From Butyricicoccus_A sp964387535 (GTDB lineage: Bacteria > Bacillota > Clostridia > Oscillospirales > Butyricicoccaceae): 64,000 bases of DNA. The translations under genes and the position numbers were made by a program. A model generated the notes under the pieces. The model had not been told where the DNA came from, did not search any database, and saw nothing but the letters and a program-made list of their open reading frames with translations. Each line of letters opens with the position of its first letter. Positions within the stretch are counted from its first letter, which is position 1. Below, piece after piece: positions 8,431 through 17,642 of this stretch. The stretch covers positions 7,050 to 71,049 of the forward strand of contig CAYLXH010000001.1 of NCBI GenBank assembly GCA_964387535.1. The letters are read 5' to 3'.

Positions 8431-9779
8431 CGTAATTCCTTTCTTCGTCTTGCCGCATCCACAAAGCGCTGTGTCAGCTGCGGGTGTCCGGCAAAATACA
8501 GATGCGGAAATCCGGCATATAGATTTGGCCCCGTGATGCCACAGCGCCAGCTGCGTCCGCTCACGGGCTTGACCGCCTGCAGATCGCTTCCATTTTCCGT
8601 GCTGTCCCAATAGTGGAATTCGTGCGCCGGAATACACTCCCCCGCACGAAACAGCAGGCTGTCTTGCTGTGCAGTCAGCTCCACATAACCAAATCGTACC
8701 AGGCGGCTCCGGTGCACGGCATCTCCTCCCAGCACTCCCGCCATCGGATATACCGTTCCCGCATCGTCTTCCACACTCTGTCCCAGATACAGAAATCCGC
8801 CGCACTCCGCCACCGTCGGCAGTCCGCTCCGGATTGCCTCCCGGATGCTCCTCCGCATGGATACATTCTCTGACAGCGCCTGTGCATGCAGCTCCGGATA
8901 TCCACCCGGCAGATACAGGGCGTGTATGTTCTCCGGCAGCGCTATATCTGTCAGCGGGCTGAATGTGACCAATTCCGCCCCCCGCGCACGAAACGCCTCC
9001 AGCGTCTCCGCATAAGCAAAGCAAAACGCCGCATCGCTTGCGACGGCAATGCGCACTTGCGCGGAACCATGCTGTGCATATACCGTATGCGGTACACGGT
9101 CCGTCGTGCATAGGGTATACAGCCGCGCCATATCCACGGTTTGCTCCATGCAGTCTGCAACCGCATCCATCCGCTCCTTCCAATCCACAATTTCCGCTGT
9201 GGTGTACAGGCCCAAATGGCGGCTTGGCACCTGGGCTTGCTCCAGATGCGGCAGATACCCCAACGCAGCCACTCCAGCCTCGCGCTCAATCACCGGTGCA
9301 AGGCTGTGAAACAGCGTCGGCGTGCAGTCATTCAGGATGACTCCCACAATCCGGCTGGGCTGGCGGAATTCCTTCAGTCCGCGAACCTGCGCCGCCAGCG
9401 TCAGACTCGCCCCCTTGGGGCGAAGCACCAGAACAACCGGCAGCTCCAGGGTATCCGCCACATGCCATGCACTCGCCTGCGTCGTGGTGCCGCCCACACC
9501 GTCATACAGTCCCATCACGCCTTCACATACCGCCGCCCCATGTCCCTGTATTTTTTCACGATAGCACCGCCGCACATACGGCTCATCCGACAGAAATAAA
9601 TCCAGATTCCAGCTGTCCAGGCCGAGCACGGAGCGGTGAAACATCGGATCAATGTAATCCGGTCCGCACTTGAACGCACAAGGACGTTTCCCCTTGCGCC
9701 GCAGCAGAGTTAGCAGCGCACAGGTGACGGCCGTCTTTCCGCTCCCCGACGCTGGGGCCGCAATCAGACACTCAAACAT
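8427..9779 (-). CDS. cbiA: Cobyrinate a,c-diamide synthase CbiA
   Basis: Uses glutamine and ATP to amidate the a and c side chains of cobyrinate. 450 residues. The N-terminal P-loop is APASGSGKTAVTCALL, followed by FKCGPDYIDPMFH; the C-terminal glutamine amidotransferase-like half has LPGGYPELHA and the nucleophile cysteine in VAECGGFLYLG. The ATG at 9779 (GGGTGG upstream) is preferred over the GTG at 9788. The gene overlaps the end of cbiET by 8 bases and cobT by an ATGA. Confidence 0.96.
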   Translation of the reverse strand: MFECLIAAPASGSGKTAVTCALLTLLRRKGKRPCAFKCGPDYIDPMFHRSVLGLDSWNLDLFLSDEPYVRRCYREKIQGHGAAVCEGVMGLYDGVGGTTTQASAWHVADTLELPVVLVLRPKGASLTLAAQVRGLKEFRQPSRIVGVILNDCTPTLFHSLAPVIEREAGVAALGYLPHLEQAQVPSRHLGLYTTAEIVDWKERMDAVADCMEQTVDMARLYTLCTTDRVPHTVYAQHGSAQVRIAVASDAAFCFAYAETLEAFRARGAELVTFSPLTDIALPENIHALYLPGGYPELHAQALSENVSMRRSIREAIRSGLPTVAECGGFLYLGQSVEDDAGTVYPMAGVLGGDAVHRSRLVRFGYVELTAQQDSLLFRAGECIPAHEFHYWDSTENGSDLQAVKPVSGRSWRCGITGPNLYAGFPHLYFAGHPQLTQRFVDAARRRKELR

Positions 9780-10974
9780 AGGTGCCACCCGTAATCAGGA
9801 ACACCGGATTGTTGGCCGTCATCAGATGCAGCGATCCCGCCGGTTTGCTGCGGCTGACCGCAATTTGTGTCACCACAGCCTCCAGCCCGCGTGCGGTCAG
9901 CGCAGACACTGCCGCGCTCAGCGTCTCCACCGCAATCGCAGAGATACAGATGCGTGCATGCGGATTCTTCTTCAGGATACAGTCCAGAATCCCGTCCATC
10001 TCTCCCTTGGTCCCACCGACGAACACCGCGTCGGGTGCCGGAAGATCCGCCAGCGCCTCTGGCGCTTTTCCCTCCACTGCCGTCAGATTCCACGCGCCGA
10101 AGGCTTCCCGGTTGGTGCGGATGAGTGCGCAGCCCTCCGGGCTGCACTCCACCGCGTACACCCGTCCGCGCCGTGCCGCCAATGCCAGCTCCACCGAAAC
10201 GCTTCCGGTTCCCGCCCCGACATCCCACAGCACGTCCGTCGGACGAACCGCCAGCTTACCCAGTGCCGCAGCGCGGATCTCCTGCTTGCTCATCGGAACC
10301 TTTCCGCGGACGAACCGTTCATCCGCCATGCCGGGACACACGCGTTCGGTTGGCGGAGCGCTCTCTGTCAGCAACACGGAGAGCGGCGCAAAGCGGCATG
10401 CCGCAAACTCCTCTGCCTTTCCGCACCGGATCTGCTCATCCTCGTACGAGAGATTCTCTCCCACGGTCACAGACAGCGCACCCAATCCGGCATCCGTCAG
10501 CTGCCTGCACAACTCGGTCGGCGTCAATCCACCGCCCGTCAAAAACAGCACCGGCTTTCCGTCCATCACTTCGCTCACCGCGTCACAGTCCACCCCGTGC
10601 GCAGAAACCAGCTTCCACTCATGCCACGGCCGCCCCAGACGCGCCGACAACAGCTGCACACTGGAGATTCCGGGAAGCACATGCACCGGAATGTCCTCCT
10701 GTCGAAGCAGGTCCAGCAATCCGCGCGCTCCGGAATAAAATCCGGTGTCCCCGCTGTACACCACACAGCAGTCGCTTTCCCGGTTTTGCTGAAGCAGCGC
10801 GAGAATGTCTTGATAGCGCACGGCCGGAATGCATCGTGCCATGCACTCCTCCGGCAGCGACTGCAGCAGTCGCTGCGCTCCGATGACAACCTGTGCATCG
10901 CGCAGACTCTCCTGTGCCTCCGCCGTCAGTGTTCCGGCTCCTCCGCCTCCCAGTCCAATCAGCGTGACCTTCAT
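9772..10974 (-). CDS. cbiET: CbiE-CbiT fusion: cobalt-precorrin-7 C5- / precorrin-6B C15-methyltransferase
   Basis: One 400-residue protein performs the methylations at C-5 and C-15 and the decarboxylation of the acetate side chain (CobL type in the aerobic pathway). Residues 1-205 are the CbiE tetrapyrrole-methylase domain (GLGGGGAGTLT, YSGDTGFYSGA, LPGISS). Residues 210-400 are CbiT, with the SAM-binding motif WDVGAGTGSVSVELA at 250-264 and VYAVECS as the second strand. ATGA overlap with cbiJ. It is the reference for the degenerate homologue encoded at 26816-27730. Confidence 0.96.
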   Translation of the reverse strand: MKVTLIGLGGGGAGTLTAEAQESLRDAQVVIGAQRLLQSLPEECMARCIPAVRYQDILALLQQNRESDCCVVYSGDTGFYSGARGLLDLLRQEDIPVHVLPGISSVQLLSARLGRPWHEWKLVSAHGVDCDAVSEVMDGKPVLFLTGGGLTPTELCRQLTDAGLGALSVTVGENLSYEDEQIRCGKAEEFAACRFAPLSVLLTESAPPTERVCPGMADERFVRGKVPMSKQEIRAAALGKLAVRPTDVLWDVGAGTGSVSVELALAARRGRVYAVECSPEGCALIRTNREAFGAWNLTAVEGKAPEALADLPAPDAVFVGGTKGEMDGILDCILKKNPHARICISAIAVETLSAAVSALTARGLEAVVTQIAVSRSKPAGSLHLMTANNPVFLITGGTYV

Positions 10975-11708
10975 CGCATTCGCTCCTCACATTCTCGTAC
11001 TATCGTTTCCAACTCCGCTCCGCTCTCCTCCGGCCGCTGAATCACCACTAAAGTAACGCCGGCGCGTTCTGCCGCCCGTACCTTTTCCGGGAACCCTCCG
11101 GCAGCGCCGCCGTCCTTCGTGACCATCCATCGGATGTCATATTGATGCAGCACGGCAAGGTTCATCTCTTCGGAAAACGGTCCCTGCATCGCAATGATAT
11201 TGCGGTGCGGGATGTTCGCCTGCGCACAGCGGTCCAGACTGCTCTGCACCGGAAGCACGCGCGGATACAGCCGCTCTCCGCCAAGGCGCGCAAACGCCGT
11301 CAGCTCCTTTGCCCCGGTCGTCAACAGGACGTTTCCCTCCCGCAACGAAAGCCAGTCTGCCGCCTGCTCCGCGCTGGCCACAAACACACCGTCGTGTTCC
11401 TGTGTACTGCGCGGTCGAAGCAGCCTCCGATACGCAATGCCCTCCCGCGCACAGGCTTCGCGCACATTCTGCGTGACCAATACCGCATAGGGATGCGTGG
11501 CATCGACGCACAGCGCAGCCCCGCGCAGCACATCCTGCATCTCTTTCACCGTCTTTCGTCCGCAGGACACCGTGATGCCGTCCTGCTCTCCCTGCTCTTC
11601 CCTTCCGTACTCGGTCGCCACACAAACCGTCACAGAAATGCCGCTGCGCGCCAGACGGTGAGACAGCACGCGTCCTTCGGTCGTGCCGCTGAAAATGACA
11701 ATCCTCAT
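10971..11708 (-). CDS. cbiJ: Cobalt-precorrin-6A reductase CbiJ
   Basis: NAD(P)H-dependent reduction of the corrin ring between the CbiD and CbiE/T steps. 245 residues. Family motifs seen: the N-terminal IFSGTTEGRVLSHRLA, DATHPYAVLVTQN in the middle, LTTGAKEL, and the C-terminal VTKDGGAAGGFPEKVRAA (family TKxSGxxGG). Overlaps cbiH and cbiET by ATGA on both sides, as expected for a tightly coupled assembly line. Confidence 0.94.
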   Translation of the reverse strand: MRIVIFSGTTEGRVLSHRLARSGISVTVCVATEYGREEQGEQDGITVSCGRKTVKEMQDVLRGAALCVDATHPYAVLVTQNVREACAREGIAYRRLLRPRSTQEHDGVFVASAEQAADWLSLREGNVLLTTGAKELTAFARLGGERLYPRVLPVQSSLDRCAQANIPHRNIIAMQGPFSEEMNLAVLHQYDIRWMVTKDGGAAGGFPEKVRAAERAGVTLVVIQRPEESGAELETIVRECEERMR

Positions 11709-12436
11709 CGCGGCCGATACCCTCGCGGGGTCACCATACGCCCGACGCTGATTTTCGTCGAACGCGAGCCAATGAATACCGTGGTAAACATGTCCAGCGA
11801 CTCCTCCGGCAGCTCACCCAGTGTCAAAAGTCTGCTCTCCTGTCCCTCACGGCCGATGTTCCGAACCCAGCCGCACACTGTGTCCGGTGACTTTGACTCC
11901 ATCAAAATCGCACACGCCCGTTTGAGCGTGTCAGTGCGTTTTTTCGAGCACGGATTGTACAGACAGACCGCAAAATCTCCCTGCGCAGCACAGCGCAGCC
12001 GTGTCGCAATCTGCTCCCACGGGGTCAGCAAATCCGACAGGGAAATCACACAGAAATCATGTCCCAACGGAGCGCCCAAAACCGCGCCGCCCGACAGCGC
12101 CGCCGTCACGCCGGCGACGACCTCCACCTCAACCTCCGGGAAGTCATCCGCCAGCTCCAGCACCAGTCCGGCCATCCCATACACACCGGCATCACCGCTG
12201 CACACCAGCGCGACCGTGCGTCCTTCGCTTGCCGTCTCCAGTGCCCACAGGCAGCGGGCGCGCTCCTGCCGCATCGGTGTGCTGAACGTCTCTTTATCCG
12301 GAAACATCGGTTTGACCAGGTCAATATACACCGTGTAGCCGCACAGCACCTCCGCCCGATGCATCGCAGCGTGCGCCTGTCCGGTCACAAAGTCTTTCCC
12401 TCCCGGGCCGATACCCACCACATACACTTTATTCAT
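11705..12436 (-). CDS. cbiH: Cobalt-factor III (precorrin-3B) C17-methyltransferase CbiH
   Basis: Performs C-17 methylation and ring contraction in the anaerobic pathway. 243 residues of tetrapyrrole-methylase fold: VVGIGPGG at the N-terminus, CGYTVYIDLV, CSGDAGVYGMAGL for SAM binding, and LYNPCSKKR. Start chosen at the ATG at 12436, 8 bases inside the end of cbiG with GGAG 9 bases upstream; a longer frame back to 12553 lies wholly within cbiG. No ferredoxin-like C-terminal extension is present. Confidence 0.94.
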   Translation of the reverse strand: MNKVYVVGIGPGGKDFVTGQAHAAMHRAEVLCGYTVYIDLVKPMFPDKETFSTPMRQERARCLWALETASEGRTVALVCSGDAGVYGMAGLVLELADDFPEVEVEVVAGVTAALSGGAVLGAPLGHDFCVISLSDLLTPWEQIATRLRCAAQGDFAVCLYNPCSKKRTDTLKRACAILMESKSPDTVCGWVRNIGREGQESRLLTLGELPEESLDMFTTVFIGSRSTKISVGRMVTPRGYRPR

Positions 12437-13427
12437 CCTGCCATCTCCAATCCGGGCAATATGGTTTGCATGCCAGCGCCATCGTGACTCCATGGCCCGC
12501 ATGCTTTGGTTCCAGAATCGTTCCGCCGGAGCAGCACACCGCACTGCGTTCACAAACGTTATCCACTCCGGTCACGCTGTGCACAAACGGCGATGCGGTA
12601 AACACGCCGGGAACCTCCGCCAGCTCCTGAGCCGACCAGGTCACAAACGGCCATCCATGTGCCTGGCAAAACGCAACCAACCCCGGCTCCTCTTTCTTTC
12701 GGTCGATGCTGGAAACCGCGCACACCGCCCGCTCGCTCAATCCGGTCTGTCGCTTCAGCGCAGCAAATTGCCGCTCCAACACTTCGTTCGGCGTGTCCTT
12801 CCGACAGCCGATGCCCAGCACGACCGTGCAGGGAATGATACGCAGCGCGTCTCCCTCAGATTCCCGCCAGTCCAGCCGAACATCACACCGCTCGGGGTCG
12901 CGCGTGAGCACCAATCCTTCCGGCGGAGTTCCGGCAATCGGCCAAAACGAATACACGGAAATCTGCTCACCGCGCAAAAGCCCTGCGGAAATCCGCTTGA
13001 TCTGTTCCGGATTTCCAATCGTCCCCTCCTGCCGTTTGGACCACTCGTCCACCGCGAACCGTCCGTGACAGTCGGTTGCGGTGGTGATGACCGGCACCGC
13101 GCCGCAATGCGCCGCAATGCGCCGCGCCAGCGCATTCGCTCCGCCCAGATGCCCGGACAAAAGCGAAACCGCAAACCGTCCGCACTCATCCACAACGACC
13201 ACCGCCGGGTCTTTGGTCTTGTCCGCCACGTACGGTGCAATCGCGCGCACCGCAATGCCCGCCGCACCGACAAACACCAGTCCGTCCGCGCGCTGCATCG
13301 CCTGCCGCGTCCACTCGTCCAGAGACAGGGGACGTCGGCAGCGGCTGACCGTCCCACCCAGCGCATCCGCCAACCGGTGTGCCAGCGCCTCACCGGTATC
13401 CGTAAACGAAAAATATTCCAGCGTCAT
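12429..13427 (-). CDS. cbiG: Cobalt-precorrin-5A hydrolase CbiG
   Basis: Opens the delta-lactone and releases the two-carbon fragment as acetaldehyde during ring contraction. 332 residues: an N-terminal domain with VFVGAAGIAVRAIAP and a SLLSGHLGGANALA motif, and a C-terminal CobE-like domain (VVLGIGCRKDTP, AVSSIDRKKEE, SVTGVDNVCERSA). Fusion of both domains is the common form. ATG at 13427 in ATGA overlap with the cbiF stop. Confidence 0.95.
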   Translation of the reverse strand: MTLEYFSFTDTGEALAHRLADALGGTVSRCRRPLSLDEWTRQAMQRADGLVFVGAAGIAVRAIAPYVADKTKDPAVVVVDECGRFAVSLLSGHLGGANALARRIAAHCGAVPVITTATDCHGRFAVDEWSKRQEGTIGNPEQIKRISAGLLRGEQISVYSFWPIAGTPPEGLVLTRDPERCDVRLDWRESEGDALRIIPCTVVLGIGCRKDTPNEVLERQFAALKRQTGLSERAVCAVSSIDRKKEEPGLVAFCQAHGWPFVTWSAQELAEVPGVFTASPFVHSVTGVDNVCERSAVCCSGGTILEPKHAGHGVTMALACKPYCPDWRWQDE

Positions 13428-14182
13428 GGCGTCTCCGCTTCCCGAAATCCGGTCTTGAACGAGGGATCGTACAGCTTGCTCCGCTCATAGGACTCTCCCA
13501 GAAAATCCCCCACCAGAATCAGCGCGGTCTTGGAAATTCCTTCGCGTCGGGCACTTTCCGCCAGCGTCCCCACCGTACAGCGCACAATTTTCTCCTCCGG
13601 CCACGTCGCCTTATACACAATCGCTGCCGGCGTTTCCTCAGTATATTCTCCCTGCATCAGCTGCTCCTGTACGTCATCCAGCAGTCCAGCAGACAGAAAC
13701 AGCACCATTGTCGCACCGTGTTTGGCAAAGCTTGCAACGCTTTCGCGCTCCGGAACCGGCGTTCGTCCCGCCATACGCGTAATCACTACGCTCTGGCTGA
13801 CATTCGGCAGCGTGTATTCCGCGCACAGTGCCGCCGCAGCGCCGCAGAAGCTGGAAACCCCCGGGGTATCATCGTAAGCGATTCCCGCCTCGTCCAGCCT
13901 GTCCATCTGCTCCCGGATCGCTCCGTACAGACTCATATCCCCGGTGTGCAGACGGACGGTTGTCTTTCCGCCGCGCTCCGCTCGTTCCATGGCCGCCAAC
14001 ACCTGCTCGAGCGTCATTTCCGCACTGTTATAGATCTCACAGTCCGGTTTCGCCAACTGCAGCAGCTCCGGATTGACCAGGCTTCCCGCATAGATAATCA
14101 CATCCGCTTCACCCAGCAGCCGTGCCCCCCGCACCGTGATCAAATCCGCTGCGCCGGGACCTGCTCCCACAAAATGTACCAT
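13424..14182 (-). CDS. cbiF: Cobalt-precorrin-4 C11-methyltransferase CbiF
   Basis: SAM-dependent methylation at C-11. 252 residues of the tetrapyrrole-methylase fold: VHFVGAGPGAADLITVRG at the N-terminus, IIYAGSLVNPELL (diagnostic of CbiF/CobM), LHTGDMSLYGA, and DTPGVSSFCGAAAAL. Three bases separate it from cbiL upstream; the downstream end overlaps cbiG as ATGA. Confidence 0.96.
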   Translation of the reverse strand: MVHFVGAGPGAADLITVRGARLLGEADVIIYAGSLVNPELLQLAKPDCEIYNSAEMTLEQVLAAMERAERGGKTTVRLHTGDMSLYGAIREQMDRLDEAGIAYDDTPGVSSFCGAAAALCAEYTLPNVSQSVVITRMAGRTPVPERESVASFAKHGATMVLFLSAGLLDDVQEQLMQGEYTEETPAAIVYKATWPEEKIVRCTVGTLAESARREGISKTALILVGDFLGESYERSKLYDPSFKTGFREAETP

Positions 14183-14185
14183 CCG

Positions 14186-14884
14186 TTACTCCTTTACCAC
14201 AATTGTTGCGAAATATCCCGCCTGTTCTCCATCAGGAAACTCTGCCAGATTGGGATACACCGCCTCCTCCGGCAAACCACAGCTGCGCACCATCGCGCTG
14301 CGGTCCCGAAGCCCGGCATCATCCAGTGCCCGCAGCACCTTTGGCAGCTGTTTTCCGGATTTCATCAGAATTTTGGTCCCCGGCATCTCCAGAATGCCGT
14401 CAATCTCTATGCTGCCCGGCGCAATGTGCAGCGGCTGATGCATTTCGGTCAGGCTGATTCCCAGACGCGCCGCACAGGCACAGAAGCTCGGTACTCCCGG
14501 AATCATACACGTCTCATAGCCGCGCTGGTTCAGAATCTCCATCAGGTACGAATACGTGGCATAGATAGACACATCACCCAGATTCAGCATCGCGACATCC
14601 TGTCCGCACTCCAGATACTCTGCCACCGCATCTGCCGCCGCCGCATGGGCGGCCCGAAGCTTGCTCTCGCTGCGCTCCATCGTAAATTGCAGCGGAACAA
14701 CGGTCTTTTCCGACAAATCCACCGCCTGACGGGCAATGTCATACGCCAGCATCGCGCCGCTCTTTGTCTGCGGTGCGGCAATCACCGGAACGCGCTCCAA
14801 AAGCCGAATCGCTTTGACCGTCAGGAGCTCCGGATCTCCCGGTCCGACACTCACTCCGTAAAACATCCCTTTTCTGTGTTCCAT
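14186..14884 (-). CDS. cbiL: Cobalt-precorrin-2 C20-methyltransferase CbiL
   Basis: SAM-dependent methylation at C-20, the first step after cobalt insertion. 232 residues: YGVSVGPGDPELLTVKA at the N-terminus and LNLGDVSIYATYSY as the CbiL version of the GDxxxY motif; IPGVPSFCACAARL follows. Start at 14884 has AGGAG 11 bases upstream; the ATG at 14866 (MFYGVSVGPG) is an alternative. Overlaps the 3' end of cbiD by 34 bases with the longer start. Confidence 0.95.
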   Translation of the reverse strand: MEHRKGMFYGVSVGPGDPELLTVKAIRLLERVPVIAAPQTKSGAMLAYDIARQAVDLSEKTVVPLQFTMERSESKLRAAHAAAADAVAEYLECGQDVAMLNLGDVSIYATYSYLMEILNQRGYETCMIPGVPSFCACAARLGISLTEMHQPLHIAPGSIEIDGILEMPGTKILMKSGKQLPKVLRALDDAGLRDRSAMVRSCGLPEEAVYPNLAEFPDGEQAGYFATIVVKE

Positions 14885-16005
14885 TGCGTTATAATCTCCT
14901 CTGCCTGTTTGGTTTTTCCCAACATTCCATATTCATTGGAAAACAGGACGGCTCCCACGCGGTATGCCCCCGCCGCCCGGCGCTCCAGATGCCGTTGCAT
15001 GGCATCCAGCAGCCGAGCGAGCACCGCCTGACGCAATCCTGCCTGCTCTAAAATCGCGAGGCAAGCATCTGTCGTCGCCGCATGCAGCAACTGCTCACAG
15101 ACGTTCTGCCCCGCACCGCACACCGCGGCATGGGCGCAAAACAGTTCTGTGCGGCAGTCCGCCCATCGGGAGTGTGTGTTCATAATACCGCCGGCCAGCT
15201 TGACCAGCTTTCCGATATGTCCGACCAACAGCACGCGCTCCATCCCTTCCGTCGCCGCAATATCCAGCGATTCTCCGATAAAGTTGGAGCATTTGACGAT
15301 CGGAACCCCCCACGCATCCATCCCGTTTTCCCCAAGAAACGTCTGTCCATAGTTTCCCGGTGTCAAAATCAGGTCATGAGAGCGCAGCGCCGCCTGATGG
15401 ACCTCCACCGCAATGGTCGCCACGATTGCCTGCTCACTCATCGGCTCGACAATGCCGGAGGTGCCCAGAATCGAAATGCCGCCCATCACCCCCAACTGCG
15501 GGTTAAAAGTCTTCTGCGCGAGCAACGCTCCGTCGGGGACTGAGATGACAACACGCAGTCCCCCTTCATGGCACAGCTGCTCACACACCGCAGTCACAGC
15601 CTGGGCAATCATTTCCCGCGGCACACGGTTGATCGCCGCACTGCCAACCGGCTGATCCAGTCCCGGTCGGGTCACACGTCCCACACCGGTACCGCCGTCA
15701 ATCACAACGCCTGCGGTCGGGCTGTGTGTGACCGTGGCCACAATCTCCGTCCCGTCTGTGATGTCTGCATCGTCTCCGGCATCCTTCACAATCGAACACC
15801 AGGCGCCGCCGTCCTTCCATCCCCAGCGCTCGACAGGGACATCGACCTCCAGCCCCTTCTTTGTCATCAGCGACACATGGGGCGGAACGCAGCCGGTCAG
15901 CAGCAGCTGTGCGGCCCCAGCTGCCGCCAACGCCGCACAGGTGCCCGTCGTATATCCACAGCGCAGAAATCTGTTTCCGCTGCGCACATAGTGTTGAAAC
16001 GCCAC
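14851..16005 (-). CDS. cbiD: Cobalt-precorrin-5B C1-methyltransferase CbiD
   Basis: Methylates C-1 using SAM, with a fold unrelated to the other corrin methylases. 384 residues. The N-terminal LRCGYTTGTCAALAAAGAA (family GxTTGxCAxAA) and GGTGVGRVTRPGL and INRVPREMI are present; the later GNYGQTFLGENG and LVGHIGKLVKLAGGI motifs also fit. Initiation appears to be GTG at 16005, with AGGAG 8 bases upstream. 34 bases separate it from cbiK. Confidence 0.95.
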   Translation of the reverse strand: MAFQHYVRSGNRFLRCGYTTGTCAALAAAGAAQLLLTGCVPPHVSLMTKKGLEVDVPVERWGWKDGGAWCSIVKDAGDDADITDGTEIVATVTHSPTAGVVIDGGTGVGRVTRPGLDQPVGSAAINRVPREMIAQAVTAVCEQLCHEGGLRVVISVPDGALLAQKTFNPQLGVMGGISILGTSGIVEPMSEQAIVATIAVEVHQAALRSHDLILTPGNYGQTFLGENGMDAWGVPIVKCSNFIGESLDIAATEGMERVLLVGHIGKLVKLAGGIMNTHSRWADCRTELFCAHAAVCGAGQNVCEQLLHAATTDACLAILEQAGLRQAVLARLLDAMQRHLERRAAGAYRVGAVLFSNEYGMLGKTKQAEEIITQWNTEKGCFTE

Positions 16006-16039
16006 CGGCTCCGCTCCTCTCCGTCGTCATAGGTCCTGC

Positions 16040-16801
16040 TCACTGCAGCTGCTGTATATGTCTCCGGTACAGCTCCTGTACCGCACTCTGTTCTCCCAGC
16101 CCACGCATGGTGCAGCGAACCGTCACGCCGTCGGCTTCCAACTGGCTTTTCCAACTGTCCGGTTCCGGTCCGGCCATATCATTTCTGGCGTGGTCTCCCG
16201 CCACCAGCATCAGTGGGACAAGGTGGGCGCGTGGGTACCGTCCGCTGATCTGCGCGCGTACGTCTGCGAAGGCAGGCCAGCCTTCCACCGTGCCGACAAA
16301 CACGTCCTTCCGGCCCGCCACCCGAAACGCAGTCTGCATCGCCGGATATACCGCATTGGCAAAATGCTCCGTGCCGTGTCCCATCAATACCACCGCTTCA
16401 TCATCCTGCGCCGGATACTGCTGCATCAGACAATGAATCAGCTCGTGCAGATCCTCTGTGTCCGCGAGCATCGGCTTTCCAAACACAAACCGCGTGAACC
16501 GGGGTTCCATCTGATCCGCTGTGTGCTTCATCTTGTCGTACTCGATGCCGTACAGCATATGGGTCGGCTGAACGATAACATCGGTATACCCCGCCGCGGC
16601 AAGCTGTTCCAGCAGCTCGTCCAGCGGCAGAATCGTCTCTCCCCGCTCCTTCAGTTTCCGCCGAATGGTCGGACTGGTAAACGCCCGAAAGAACTCCCGA
16701 TCCGGCGCCTCTGCCCGGATCACATCTTCCACCGCCGTGATGCAGATGCGTGCTTCTGCCACTGTGGTTCCAAAACTGACCACGACCAATGCCTGCTTCA
16801 T
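16040..16801 (-). CDS. cbiK: Sirohydrochlorin cobaltochelatase CbiK
   Basis: Inserts Co2+ into sirohydrochlorin, committing the tetrapyrrole to the cobalt-early pathway. 253 residues of the class II chelatase fold. Metal-binding histidines are in LMGHGTEH (His142) and VAGDHARNDM (His204); the 62-residue distance matches Salmonella CbiK (145/207). An N-terminal VVSFGTT and QPTHMLYGIEYDKM are typical. No signal peptide, so cytoplasmic. Lies between the cobalt importer genes and the methylases, where the metal is needed. Confidence 0.96.
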   Translation of the reverse strand: MKQALVVVSFGTTVAEARICITAVEDVIRAEAPDREFFRAFTSPTIRRKLKERGETILPLDELLEQLAAAGYTDVIVQPTHMLYGIEYDKMKHTADQMEPRFTRFVFGKPMLADTEDLHELIHCLMQQYPAQDDEAVVLMGHGTEHFANAVYPAMQTAFRVAGRKDVFVGTVEGWPAFADVRAQISGRYPRAHLVPLMLVAGDHARNDMAGPEPDSWKSQLEADGVTVRCTMRGLGEQSAVQELYRRHIQQLQ

Positions 16802-16817
16802 TTCGTTGCTCCTCTTA

Positions 16818-17633
16818 TTATGTTCTCATTGCCTCTGTTTGTTGCCTCAGCTCCTGCATCGTGCGCGGGAGCGGAATCCCCAGCAGCTCTCCCACCTGAT
16901 ACAGGACGGGCTGCTCCAGATGACACCGTTCCAGCAGCTCAACGTCCGCAAAAATCGTCTCCGGCGCGGCATCCGCCGCCAGTTTTCCGTCGTGAAATAC
17001 CAGCACGCGTTCCGCCCACTTCCATGCAAAATTTACATCGTGTGTTGCCACCGCAAGCGCCAGTCCCTGCTGCTCCAGCATCGCCAGATTGCGCTCCAAC
17101 AGCCGGTTGTTGGCGGGATCCAATCCCGCAGCCGGTTCATCCAGCAGCATCAGCTCGGGCTCCATCGCCAGCACATCTGCGATCGAAACCCTCTTTTTCT
17201 CGCCGCCGGACAAATACTGCGGCGGACGAAGCCGAAGCTCCTCCAGATGCAGACGGGCAATCGACTGATCAACCCGCCGTCGCACCTCCTCCGTCGGCAG
17301 ATGCAGATTCATCGGCCCAAAGCTGATCTCCTCTTCCACGGTTCCGGCCAGCAGCTGCACATCCGGATCCTGAAAGACAAGACCCACACCGCGCCGCAGC
17401 CGGTTTCGTTCCTTGGCACGCCTTCCCACCGGTGTTCCCTTAAACATAACCCGTCCCGAACGCGGTGTCAATACCCCATTGGCCAATAGAAAAAAAGTTG
17501 ATTTTCCCGCGCCATTGTTGCCCAGAACAGCAATCTTCTCTCCGGCACAAATGGACACGGAGCACTGCGTCAAGGCCTCCCTGTGTTCTTCATACGCATA
17601 GGAAACCTGCTCAAACCGTAGTATCTCTTGCAT
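16818..17633 (-). CDS. cbiO: Cobalt ECF-type importer ATPase CbiO
   Basis: ATP-binding subunit of the CbiMNQO cobalt importer, 271 residues. Walker A GNNGAGKST, Q-loop in GLVFQDPDVQ, ABC signature LSGGEKKRVSIA, Walker B LMLLDEPAAGLDP and the H-loop ATHDVNFAWKWA are all intact. The FQDPDVQL stretch is typical of ECF ATPases. Follows cbiQ by 9 bases. Confidence 0.96.
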   Translation of the reverse strand: MQEILRFEQVSYAYEEHREALTQCSVSICAGEKIAVLGNNGAGKSTFFLLANGVLTPRSGRVMFKGTPVGRRAKERNRLRRGVGLVFQDPDVQLLAGTVEEEISFGPMNLHLPTEEVRRRVDQSIARLHLEELRLRPPQYLSGGEKKRVSIADVLAMEPELMLLDEPAAGLDPANNRLLERNLAMLEQQGLALAVATHDVNFAWKWAERVLVFHDGKLAADAAPETIFADVELLERCHLEQPVLYQVGELLGIPLPRTMQELRQQTEAMRT

Positions 17634-17642
17634 ATTCTATCC

